Made by a program: the position numbers and the translations under genes
Notes under the pieces: model-generated
Databases searched by the model: none
The model's input: only the letters and a program-made list of their open reading frames with translations
Told to the model about the DNA's origin: nothing
Assembly: GCA_029204225.1 (NCBI GenBank)
Contig: CM055097.1
Location: forward strand, 9,037,593-9,101,592
Length of the DNA stretch: 64,000 bases
DNA from: Diphasiastrum complanatum
Taxonomy: Eukaryota > Streptophyta > Lycopodiopsida > Lycopodiales > Lycopodiaceae
Direction of reading: 5' to 3'
Shown here: in pieces, positions 21,801-27,870 of the stretch
Position numbering within the stretch: position 1 is the stretch's first letter
How the letters are laid out: each line of letters starts with the position of its first letter

Positions 21801-22397
21801 CAATAAAATCTAATTGTAAATCTTCACAACGATTTTTAACTTTTAGGAATTGCAGGTTCTTAGAAAGTAATAGCGATGATACTTAAGACTAACTGAACTG
21901 CTACCAACGCACGATGATGAAATATGTAAAACGAGGAGAGTAGTGGTATTAGATCTGCATAAAAATTGTTACTGCAACGTGGAGTTAACGTTGAAATTTG
22001 GGCGCCTCTCGAGTCTCTTGGGTACAATCACTTTGCCCTCGCTACCGAACTTATTGTCATAGCCAACAACAAAATTTCCCATTAAAAATCTCACCTGTGA
22101 TCGCTGCCTTGCATTTTCGGATACCGCGGTGAGCACGCCCCAAGCATCATCCCGCTTGGACGTTGTAACGGGCTCGGCAGCAAGCTTTATAGCCCTCGCA
22201 CGCACATCGTTCAGAGTAGAAGAATCATCCTGGGAATGGCGATGGGATGAATCACGACCCCTGCCCTCTACGCCGTGATCCCCCTTACTTGCACCATCAG
22301 CAGCAGCAGCAGCAGCAGCAACCACTGCTTCGCCCCCATCTCCTTCAAGCAAATAGTTCTCTTGCTTCTTCGCACAATCTTCGGCAGCGTTCGCCAT
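2962..22397 (-). CDS. FHA domain / long coiled-coil protein, split gene, 3' end outside window
   Basis: Host gene on the minus strand, assembled by eye from nine exons: 22397-22095, 13199-12994, 12839-12736, 12395-12306, 5383-5350, 5257-5139, 4906-4820, 4473-4271 and 3163-2962. Reading phases agree at every join except between 12306 and 5383. The predicted protein has an acidic Ala-rich N terminus (about 85 residues), an FHA domain (GR, SxxH and NGTYLN signatures) and a helical coiled coil rich in Glu, Arg, Lys and Gln. FHA domains bind phosphothreonine peptides. Order and sequence match a plant family of SMAD/FHA proteins, of which Arabidopsis At2g45460 is, from memory, a member. The last visible exon ends at a donor in phase 0, so the gene continues left of 2962 and probably outside the window. 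Two introns are several kb long and filled with transposons. Exon prediction without cDNA is the main uncertainty. Confidence 0.85.
4271..4473 (-). CDS. FHA gene coiled-coil exon
   Basis: Acceptor TTGTTAG, donor AA|GTAAGC. Encodes [37 protein letters not shown] and [20 protein letters not shown] in heptad-like pattern. 203 bp, phase 0 to 2. Confidence 0.85.
4820..4906 (-). CDS. FHA gene coiled-coil exon
   Basis: Encodes [20 protein letters not shown] and RAAETRHET, continuing LQRANE from the previous exon in phase 0. The acceptor AAGCAG is clear; the donor ACT|GTTGGT is weak and was chosen because it keeps phase 0 into the next exon. Confidence 0.75.
5139..5257 (-). CDS. FHA gene exon before the coiled coil
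   Basis: Acceptor CCTCAG, donor GAG|GTAATA. Encodes [20 protein letters not shown] then [19 protein letters not shown]. The [18 protein letters not shown] block is a hallmark of the plant FHA/coiled-coil family. 119 bp, phase 1 to 0. Confidence 0.88.
5350..5383 (-). CDS. FHA gene short linker exon
   Basis: 34-bp exon between TTTCAG and CCTG|GTAACA, encoding [11 protein letters not shown] plus one base. The frame is set by its clean join to the next exon (GAT-GAG). It carries no recognisable motif and is supported mainly by splice sites and phase. Confidence 0.6.
5384..6091. other. intron of the FHA gene, no feature recognised
   Basis: AT-rich sequence with scattered stops in all frames. It ends in the 5-bp target CATTG (6087-6091) that was duplicated by the solo LTR insertion. 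I see no coding match, although a short missing exon could lie here. Confidence 0.5.
6092..6550 (+). mobile_element. solo copia LTR with target-site duplication
   Basis: 459-bp sequence starting TGTTAGAAATTAATG and ending AATTCCAACA (TG...CA), flanked by the same five bases CATTG at 6087-6091 and 6551-6555. No internal retrotransposon sequence accompanies it, so it is a solo LTR left by recombination between two LTRs. Its 3' part (CATTCCATTGTA... GTGTGTGAGTGCTAATAT) is shared with the LTRs at 8204-8453 and 14959-15395. It lies in an intron of the minus-strand FHA gene, antisense to it. Confidence 0.93.
6551..7558. other. unassigned intron sequence, possibly another LTR
   Basis: After the solo LTR the sequence has a TATATATAAGG box near 6770 and a hairpin CCCTAC-TGCTT-GTAGGG near 6845, as in an LTR promoter/R region, but no ends were found. 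An ORF at 6883-7167 (94 codons) has no recognised domain. At 7500-7555 the words GTTTCGAA and GAAACG recur, with the 12-bp palindrome CGTTTCGAAACG. Confidence 0.35.
7559..8095 (+). pseudogene. LINE (non-LTR retrotransposon) ORF2 fragment
   Basis: Contains the region just after the LINE RT domain: [29 protein letters not shown], and [18 protein letters not shown]. The 3' part [20 protein letters not shown] matches [20 protein letters not shown] of the minus-strand fragment at 10158-10813, so both are the same family. Around 7850-7930 the homologous frame ([16 protein letters not shown]) is a different one, so a frameshift is present. The RT catalytic part is missing on the 5' side. Confidence 0.75.
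8204..8453 (+). mobile_element. 5'-truncated copia LTR
   Basis: Shares AAGGGTCTTTACC...TAATCAGC, CCATTGTAGAGAGC and GTGTGTGTGAGTGCTAATAT with the solo LTR at 6092-6550, and ends ATTTGAGCATCAAATTCTAACA-like at 8453. The first half is missing and no PBS follows, so it is a truncated LTR of the same family. Confidence 0.75.
8730..9615 (+). pseudogene. hAT-family transposase, C-terminal remnant
   Basis: In shifting frames this reads VTWWGC near 8848, [19 protein letters not shown] near 8890, then [20 protein letters not shown] near 8962 and ARMLRHY: the hAT C-terminal dimerisation region (compare the usual LA-RVLSQ---S-CERNWS...KKRNRL...LVYV-NLRL pattern). A following 140-codon frame (9193-9615) is very acidic ([17 protein letters not shown]), like the tail of plant hAT proteins, probably after an intron. 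At least two frameshifts and a stop make it non-functional. Sequence at 8461-8730 may be more of the element but is not recognised. Confidence 0.7.
9756..9812 (+). repeat. GGGGCA hexamer minisatellite
   Basis: Imperfect array of GGGGCA/AGGGCA hexamers just downstream of the hAT acidic tail. The Cys-Pro ORF on the other strand is a by-product of this repeat. Confidence 0.85.
9813..10157. other. no gene recognised between hAT and LINE remnants
   Basis: Plain sequence. The part from about 9990 may be the 3' end of the minus-strand LINE copy, but no poly(A) end or target duplication could be fixed. Confidence 0.35.
10158..10830 (-). pseudogene. LINE reverse transcriptase fragment
   Basis: Minus-strand frames 10813-10538 and 10412-10158 form one LINE piece with frameshifts between. 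The first carries the RT catalytic block [20 protein letters not shown] (Y-V-D-D in place of the more usual Y/F-A-D-D) and [17 protein letters not shown]. The second carries [15 protein letters not shown] and [20 protein letters not shown], then [12 protein letters not shown]. Same family as the plus-strand copy at 7559-8095, which lacks the RT core. Confidence 0.8.
10831..10868. repeat. palindrome overlapping a hairpin
   Basis: The 14-bp palindrome CGATTCATGAATCG (10831-10844) overlaps a perfect 11-bp stem TGAATCGTTGG / CCAACGATTCA with a 9-base loop (10838-10868). GAATC words recur down to 11720. Confidence 0.7.
10869..12305. other. intron sequence with short palindromes and a GC-rich block
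   Basis: Holds the perfect 16-bp palindrome GCGAATCGCGATTCGC (11235-11250), a CA/CG alternating tract (about 11263-11286), and a block of C and G runs at about 11477-11582 (CACTACCCCCAGACCC ... GGGGGGCCAAGCCCCCCC), very unlike its AT-rich surroundings. TGAATCA words recur at 11680-11720. Nothing coding is recognised. Confidence 0.5.
12306..12395 (-). CDS. FHA gene exon 4 (end of FHA domain)
   Basis: Acceptor GATTTCAG, donor GCAG|GTATGA. Encodes [17 protein letters not shown] and a basic LKRKG segment, closing the FHA fold. It ends in phase 1, but the next exon I can place (5383) needs phase 0. Either a short exon is missing or a weaker donor, TTT|GTAGCA, ten bases upstream, is used; that would give phase 0. 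Confidence 0.85.
12736..12839 (-). CDS. FHA gene exon 3 (NGTYLN motif)
   Basis: Acceptor TTTAG, donor CATG|GTAAGT. Completes a serine and continues [20 protein letters not shown], then [14 protein letters not shown]: the conserved FHA N-G-T-x-L-N loop followed by the DxI strand. 104 bp, phase 2 to 1. The match to the FHA consensus is the strongest evidence for the gene. Confidence 0.93.
12994..13199 (-). CDS. FHA gene exon 2 (FHA core, first half)
   Basis: Acceptor CACTCAG, donor CAAG|GTATTA. Encodes [20 protein letters not shown] followed by RHCKI: the FHA glycine-arginine of strand 3 and the SxxH motif (SARH). Ends FIKDS plus two bases (AG), completed by exon 3. 206 bp, phase 0 to 2. Confidence 0.9.
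13200..14958. other. intron 1 of the FHA gene, no feature recognised
   Basis: AT-rich stretch with only short stop-bounded frames. No splice-bounded exon, repeat or transposon domain was found before the copia LTR. Confidence 0.4.
14959..15395 (+). mobile_element. copia 5' LTR followed by primer binding site
   Basis: Starts TGTTAGAAATTAATG like the solo LTR at 6092 and ends ATAATTCTAACA. It is followed at once by TGCTATCAGAGC (15396-15407), one base from TGGTATCAGAGC, the initiator tRNA-Met primer site of plant copia elements. This makes it a 5' LTR rather than a solo LTR. No copia gag or pol follows: leader-like sequence gives way to other LTR material and then to gypsy. Confidence 0.85.
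15783..15830 (+). repeat. (TC)n microsatellite, 48 bp
   Basis: Uninterrupted TC repeat in LTR-like sequence; the corresponding place of the LTR at 26.9-27.9 kb also has a TC tract. Confidence 0.97.
16851..16871. repeat. perfect inverted repeat, 10-bp arms
   Basis: ATTCTACCAG-A-CTGGTAGAAT: ten-base arms around a single central base. Confidence 0.85.
17096..17580 (+). pseudogene. gypsy Gag zinc knuckle and aspartic protease
   Basis: The frame through 17096-17230 reads [20 protein letters not shown], a CCHC knuckle (C-x2-C-x4-H-x4-C). It continues in the 17233-17580 frame to [16 protein letters not shown], the retroviral-type protease D-T-G at 17458-17466. The protease would cut Gag and Pol. 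The frame ends in a TAG at 17578-17580 before the linker to RT, and Gag upstream of the knuckle is absent. Confidence 0.85.
17605..18690 (+). pseudogene. gypsy reverse transcriptase
   Basis: The first frame (17605-18279) has the linker and RT N terminus: [51 protein letters not shown]. After a frameshift near 18250, the sequence encoding [11 protein letters not shown] and PMPRIDDLL (about 18270-18350) follows, then the 18394-18675 frame with [20 protein letters not shown] and [12 protein letters not shown]. The catalytic F-I-D-D (18559-18570) is intact. A further frameshift near 18650 precedes the RNase H. Confidence 0.85.
18690..19360 (+). pseudogene. gypsy RT connection and RNase H
   Basis: Reads [20 protein letters not shown], then [20 protein letters not shown] and [12 protein letters not shown] in one frame; a shift near 19135 moves to [20 protein letters not shown] and [13 protein letters not shown]. 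These are the usual RNase H blocks (catalytic Asp in DASG, Glu in HEQEL, Asp in TDALSR). At least one frameshift, so inactive. Confidence 0.85.
19432..20333 (+). pseudogene. gypsy integrase
   Basis: The zinc-binding domain H-x-C pattern is seen in [20 protein letters not shown] and [17 protein letters not shown]. The core starts [17 protein letters not shown] with [18 protein letters not shown]. Past 19960 the frame shifts; [20 protein letters not shown], containing the region of the third catalytic acid, lies in the 20055-20333 frame, which ends in a TAG. Frameshifts and a stop inactivate it. Confidence 0.85.
20343..20846 (+). pseudogene. gypsy integrase tail with chromodomain
   Basis: The GPY/F-like module ([20 protein letters not shown] then an in-frame TAG near 20530) leads into [18 protein letters not shown] and the chromodomain: [35 protein letters not shown], and [10 protein letters not shown]. 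Chromodomains at the integrase C terminus define chromoviruses and bias insertion to particular chromatin. Confidence 0.85.
20868..21480 (+). repeat. chromovirus 3' LTR (3' end approximate)
   Basis: Begins TGTTAGAGCCCAG directly after the purine tract and is GC-richer than its surroundings. It shares TTCATTCTACACACTGGCC with the LTR of the inverted copy. The right end was not fixed because the 5' LTR is missing. Confidence 0.7.
22095..22397 (-). CDS. FHA gene exon 1
   Basis: ATG at 22397, 101 codons, ending Gln at CAG|GTGAG (intron starts 22094). Contains an Ala run encoded by a GCT/GCA triplet repeat (CAG repeat on the plus strand near 22298-22322), an acidic/Ser-rich stretch, then [16 protein letters not shown], the usual lead into the FHA domain of this family. 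Ends in phase 0, matching exon 2. This ATG is chosen because it opens the only long frame, and a promoter-like region lies just upstream. Confidence 0.85.
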
Positions 22398-22700
22398 GAT
22401 CCTCGTTTTTCCCTTCTACTTTCCTGAAACTAAACAAATGCTGCTGCTGCTGCTAATGTATTGGCAAATCGAGTGAATCATGCATGGCACGGCATGCAAC
22501 ATTCATTCCATCTCTCCTGTCTTCGTCCCTCGCCTCCTTTCCTTCCTTCCTTTGGTTTAGCTTTGGTTTATAATAAGCAGGATGAGAGAATCATTCTGTT
22601 CATGGATTTATATCTATTTCTGAATTTAATTTGATTAAGAAAGCAATAGAAGGAAAAAAGGACCCACACGTGGTCAAATGCAATGCACGTTGCATTAAAA
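22398..22700 (-). promoter_or_regulatory. putative promoter and 5' UTR of the FHA gene
   Basis: On the minus strand upstream of the ATG: TATAAA at 22572-22567 (about 170 bp before the ATG), a GGAA-rich purine tract downstream of it, a short GCA triplet run near 22455-22440, and a G-box core CACGTG at 22667-22672 within ACCACGTGTGG. G-boxes are bound by bZIP and bHLH factors. Inferred from motif position only. Confidence 0.45.
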
Positions 22701-22920
22701 GGAAACCTGTTTACTTGCCAGGTTCAAAAAACCTGCATTTTATACATCTTTTTTTTTATCAATACTTTTACTCATAAAAAAAGGTTTATATGATTGTCTA
22801 AAAAATCATCAAATATTTTATGATATCGATTTTTGAGAAAACTAACTAATTCCATTTCTATACTTTGAAATTTTGGTCAATTTTCTTGAGCAAGTGCCCT
22901 ACCTCCCAAGTTCCAATACT

Positions 22921-23109
22921 AAGGGCTCACTAGCACAATTAGGGTTTACAACAAGGTTGTGCATCTCTTTGATCTTTATTGTAATGCCCTCTTGTTATCA
23001 CTAATGGTATCTATACCTTAAGGGCTCCCCAACACAATTAGGGTTTACACCAAGGTTGTGGATCTTTATTTTAATGCCCTGTGGTTATCAATGATGGTAT
23101 CTATACCTT
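22921..23109 (+). repeat. imperfect tandem duplication, 99 + 90 bp
   Basis: Unit 1 (22921-23019) and unit 2 (23020-23109) both start AAGGGCTC, share ACACAATTAGGGTTTACA- or CACAATTAGGGTTTAC, and end TATCTATACCTT. They differ by scattered changes and a 9-bp length difference. Confidence 0.9.
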
Positions 23110-23287
23110 AAGCTGGCCATTAATACCCACTAAGATTGATAAGCGACATGGTAATTTTTTTGAAAGTTAATATCTGGATATGGCTATAAATGAGGAGCTT
23201 GGTTATCAATCTAAATTGTATTGACAATTGGAAAATATGTAAGGGATAAAAACTAAAGTTTGTGATATTTAGAAACATAATAATAAA

Positions 23288-23524
23288 TTCATCGAGAATA
23301 CAAGCTCAAATTCTAAATTTTTGCATGTTGACTTTTTGTGTGCATGTACCGATGACCAAACTTTGATTTCATCGAGCTCACAAGTTAGACTTCTGAATTT
23401 TTGTGTGCTAGATTTTGTGGACGTGTATTTATAGCTAGATTGAATTTGTTTGAGCTTACAAATTCCAATTCTAAACTTTTGGATGCTGATTTTTTTCACA
23501 CACGTATCGATAACAAGAATGAAT
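23288..23524 (+). repeat. three-unit imperfect tandem repeat, about 79 bp each
   Basis: Units at 23288, 23368 and 23446 each run TTCATCGAG / TTCATCGAG / TTTGTTTGAG, then ACAAG- or ACAAATT-, TTCTAAATTTTTG-like and a C-A-CGTA-CGAT-like end. Diverged but colinear. No coding role seen. Confidence 0.75.
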
Positions 23525-24126
23525 AAAATGCAAACAACTTGGGTATTAAATGGAATTAGATGGATACCCTTAATTATATATATAATCTTTGGTTCTATAG
23601 GCTTAAATACCCTAAACTAATGTGAACTACCTCTTTAAATTACTTTATGGATTGATAATCGGTTGAGTATTAAATATAGGAGAACCCACAGATAGTCAAA
23701 ATTTGCAGTTCTAAAAAAAATTGAAAGTAAATACTCAAAACCACTAGGTATTCAAAAGATCAAATCCCTGCACAATACTTGTTTACACAATGTTGTGGGG
23801 ACATAATGCATTGCTATCTTGGGGTGATGCAGTTTTGGTCCAGATTCATAGACGATGGTTCTCATAATTTGTGAAATGGGCCTATGTCAATAGGAACATT
23901 CTTTTGAAGAGCCCATCCCATAAAATGATTGTGGGCATGTTTTCAAGTAAATGGATAAGAACCTAGGTATAATGGATAAACCTTAGCAAGGTTGCAAAGT
24001 GACTTCTATATATACTCTTCAATTGTATGTCAAAATTTACACTACTTTTATGGCCCATATTTTCTACTGATACTATAAAGATTGATTCCATAAAAAATTT
24101 ACAATACCTCTTGGCACCTCTTGTGA
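23525..24126. other. AT-rich intergenic sequence, nothing recognised
   Basis: No open frame with a recognisable domain and no repeat seen. Confidence 0.4.
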
Positions 24127-24702
24127 CTATTTGATATAAGAGGAAGTAAAAATTCCACTCAACTTTACCATAGTTTCAACGATTTTCTTTAAACCTTTAC
24201 ACATGATTAGTGTTGCACTCCAATCTCCAAGAGCTCTCCAAACGATGATGGCCGGTGTGTAGAATGATCCACCCAACCGTAGATGCCCTCCTTTTGAGTC
24301 TATCTGATTACTACTCTGGGCTAGGGACACATGGCTACCATGCAAGGGGTAATCAATCCCCATGATTCCATGAAATCCACTACCTATAATCAGTGCGTGA
24401 CTCTGAGGCACCACCCCCATGCTTCGTCATGGACCTATACACACATATTTCACCCAACGTACTGCCAGCTAGTTGCTCATCCAACAAAGGCATCTCCACT
24501 GTTAACGACTAGGGTCCATACGGCCATAACTCCGCCTACTGACATCCTGTCAAACAATCACACTAGGTCACTACTTGTGACACACTGAACCCAACGGGTC
24601 CCTTAGTTTCATCCCAGTTACTGGCCTTCGCCAATACCATGGCCCTTGACCCTTAGTAATTGGTCGTGTCAGGAATACATTAGAGCCCAACCGCATCTAA
24701 CA
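24127..24702 (-). repeat. chromovirus 3' LTR of the inverted copy (far end approximate)
   Basis: Starts (minus strand) TGTTAGATGCGGTTGGGCTC at 24702, after a purine tract. Shares GGATCATTCTACACACCGGCC with the LTR at 20868. The left limit is only an estimate. Confidence 0.65.
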
Positions 24703-25199
24703 ATTCTTCCCTCTTTTGGCAAGTCGTTGATCCTAGATAATAAACTCTGAGTAAGACTTCTGCAATGTCTAGCGAGTCTCCCAAATAGCATCAGCTAAAA
24801 AATGCCCTTTCCAAGCCACTAGATACTCTTGAAGGAAATGATTTCTCAATCGTTGCTTCCTCCGATCTAGGACTCTCTTTGGCCCATAACCTATGGTCAT
24901 GCAAACATTTCTTAAGTTTGCTAACATGAAATACTAGATGCACCTTGTATCTCACAGCAGGTAGTTTTAGCTTAAGCTACTTGGCTAATCTTCTTAATAA
25001 TCAATCACGGTCCACAATACCTAAGAGATAACTTGGCACACTTTCTTGTGCGTAGTACCTTCGACTTTGAAAGGACTAGTAAATACACCCAATCTCCTTT
25101 CTCAAATTTCCAATAGGTACATTTCTCACGAGTATAACTTTCTGCCCTACCCATAGCCCTGGACAAGTTATCTCTTGTCATCTCTAGCTTCTACTGCAT

Positions 25200-25800
25200 C
25201 TAAGTCAGAAACTCTACAGTGCTAGGTACCATACGCAAAATCTCTATGATTGCAGGACTCAGTGGCATGAAACCATAATTGAGCTCAAATGGACTCAATC
25301 CAGTGGATGCATGTCTCTTGTCATGGTATGCAAAATCCAATAGCGATAAATGCTTTACCCAATATGTTTGTGTACCACTAACATATGCCTTAAGCATATC
25401 TTCCAAGATTTGGTTCACTCGCTCTGTCTGGCCATCCATCTAAGGATGCTCGGAGCTACTCTCTGCAACTGTATTCCTAACCTGGAGAAACACCTTTGTC
25501 CAGAAATTTCTCGTAAACTTGGGATCCTTGTCAAACGCAATGGACTTTGAAAGCTCATGCAACCTGACGACATTCTGAATAAATAGCTCAGCAACGTACG
25601 GAGCTATGACCTTCTTGGTTGCGACGAAGTCAGCCATCTTGGAAAATCTATCTACTATTGCCATAACAGAGTTCAATCATGTCTGGGTCCTAGGTAGCCC
25701 AACAATGAACTCCATGGAAATACTTTCCCACCTTCTTGCAAGAATCTTTAGTGGATGCAATAAGCCTGGAGGACTTACATGTGGGTGCATAAGCTAACCC
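25200..25800 (-). pseudogene. gypsy integrase core remnant
   Basis: Frames 25676-25440 (MNSVMAIVDRFSKMADFVAT, FDKDPKFTRNFW) and 25439-25200 ([38 protein letters not shown]) are integrase core blocks separated by one stop. The zinc-binding domain is lost in the deletion that joins RT to integrase. Confidence 0.82.
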
Positions 25801-26081
25801 AAACGGCATAACCAATAACAATGTCCAAAACGGGTTTGAAAAGCCAAAATTTAGACATTTTCCTCATGAATTTGTATTTGATAGTTACCACTTTTGAGAT
25901 CAGTCTCAATCGCTCCCTACAATGCATCCAATAGATCATCAATCATAGGCATTGGATATTTGTGTTTTATAGTGATCTCCTTCAATCCAATGTAATCCAT
26001 GCACATCCAAAAACTACCATCTTCTTTTTTAACCAACAAAATGGGGGAGGCGAAAGGTGAATAACTAGGACGGACATACCC

Positions 26082-26885
26082 CTACCTAAGGTATTCCTCC
26101 AACATCTTCCATACTTCCTCTTCCTCTTTTAGACTCATCCGATAAGGATGCCGACAAACCAGGCTTGCCCTTGGAATGAGCTCAATTTGATGGTTCATGT
26201 TCCGTCTAGGTGGCAACCCCACTAGCATGCTATCAATCAACAAATGTTTAAACTCAACTCGAATGGATCTTTTCAGTTGATTTGCTAGATCACCTTGGAG
26301 CTGATGAGCTAAAGTGCAATTTACATAAGAAGTTAGATAAGATGAAGTTGCATCAGAATTATTAACTTGTGGATTTATTGGTAAACTACAAAAATTGGAA
26401 TCATCATTCACATTTACCAAATAGCACGACCACACATACTGCAAGTACATCTTCTTTATTTGCAAAAAGGTAATAAGAGGGCTCTGTACAAATGGCCTCT
26501 CCCCCTGTAGGACATGAGACAAACCCTCATGCCTGAAAACATACTCATGCGAAAGGAAATCTATAGCGGACTATTTACTCTCATGTCATCGCTTTCTAGT
26601 ACAACATCAAACTTCGTCGATCCCACACTTATGTGTCGCTACCATATGGCATCTCACTTGTATACCGATAATCAGAAGCCACATTAGCCAAGTTAAGCTT
26701 CTTCACTACATGAGAGTTGATAAGATTATGTGAGGAGCCGGTGTCAAATAATACAAGAACATTTTGACCTTCCAGCTTCTCCCTCATTTGTATTGGCTCA
26801 CTATCTAAAAATTGATACTAGTCTCATGCCCTAGTGAAAAGGAAACAAACTAGTGCTTCTTGAATTTTTTTCACAATAGTCATGA
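26082..26885 (-). pseudogene. gypsy protease remnant and RT N terminus
   Basis: The 26522-26082 frame parallels the plus-strand copy: VGLPPRRNMNHQIELIPRAS and YRMSLKEEEEVWKMLEEYLR. Upstream (26523-26885) protease-like sequence is still alignable by eye to the other copy but is broken. RT sequence continues in other frames to about 25800 before the deletion. Confidence 0.8.
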
Positions 26886-26891
26886 CATGCC

Positions 26892-27519
26892 TGTTCGATT
26901 ATTCTCCTTCTTACCAATCGTCTAATCGGTTTTAATCTTCATCCATTGTTAATCGAGTTCTGCGGATTTTCCCGTGTGTTTACACAATCTGTAGAATTAC
27001 CAGTGTTTTTACACAATCTGCAGAATTACATGGAGTTTATGACAGTGTCTCCTCTTTCACCTGTCAGGAATCCTATTGAAAAATGCAATATCGTCTTTTT
27101 CGCATTTTTCGCCTGACAAAAATCTCGTGTAAAATCACAGTGTCGCATTTTTTGCTTTTTTCCAAAGAGCCTCAAATGTTAAGGAAATGACTCTGGCAAA
27201 GTGTGGGACAACCCTAAATGAGATTTAAGGGCACCTCCTCCTTTTTTGCCTTTTTCGAGAAAACCCGACAGTGTCACCTGTGGCTGTTTTAGTTCATTTC
27301 TGCAGAGCTACAGTTTTGGTTCATTTATGCAGACAAAACATTTACGGCCAATTTCACTGCTTATCAGCAATCAATGACAAGGACCGGATGGATGCCAGCT
27401 GATCACCAGCCAACTGGCAATCGCAATTGACGACCTAATTTCTTAGCATAAATAGTTGTTCATATCCATACAGTTTTATTTATTGAAAAGCAGAATTATC
27501 AGCAAGCATTTGAATAGTT

Positions 27520-27553
<34 letters not shown>

Positions 27554-27870
27554 CTTGCGAGCTTGAACACTCCTGAGCATTCTAGCTCACTTCTTAGAGT
27601 TGTTCTAGATGTTGCTATTGCGCTATTGCTTATCAGCATAATGCTTAATTCAGACTTTCTTTTAGCCGCTCAGAAATTGCTTAGAATATGCGGTTTCGAT
27701 CCGCAACTTATTGTACTCATTTACTTCTGTTACATTTTTATACTGAATCAATACTATCATTCATTGCATTCAGTTTTCGTCTCAGAATGTATGCGTTTCA
27801 GTATTTCCTCGCGACTAATTCGTGAACAATTCGCAACTAATTATTTGGCTAGTGAATGCATTCCCGTGTT
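26892..27870 (+). mobile_element. copia-type LTR, truncated, with internal (TC)n
   Basis: Starts TGTTCGATTATTCTCC and is colinear with 61266-62470: shared blocks include CTAATCGGTTTTAATC, AGTTCTGCGGATT, AACTGGCAATCGCA, GACGACCTAATT and GAGCATTCTAGCTCA. At 27523-27550 it has a (TC)n tract where the other copy has only CTCTCTATC. It cuts into the end of the inverted gypsy copy. No PBS or internal domain follows, so it is solo or truncated. Confidence 0.75.
27523..27550 (+). repeat. short (TC)n tract inside LTR
   Basis: TC repeat inside GTTAGCTC...AAGCTTGCGAGCTTG of the LTR. Confidence 0.9.

Larger units (their letters stand above)
24127..26891 (-). mobile_element. Ty3/gypsy chromovirus, second copy, inverted and internally deleted
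   Basis: Minus-strand relative of the 17-21 kb element. From right to left: protease region from about 26885, RT N-terminal part, then a jump at about 25800 from RT straight into integrase (rest of RT and all RNase H deleted), a degraded chromodomain, the purine tract AAAAGAGGGAAGAA and a 3' LTR starting TGTTAGATGCGG at 24702. Its 5' end is cut at 26891, where a plus-oriented copia LTR begins. Together with the 17-21 kb copy it flanks the FHA gene promoter and exon 1 in inverted orientation. Confidence 0.85.
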
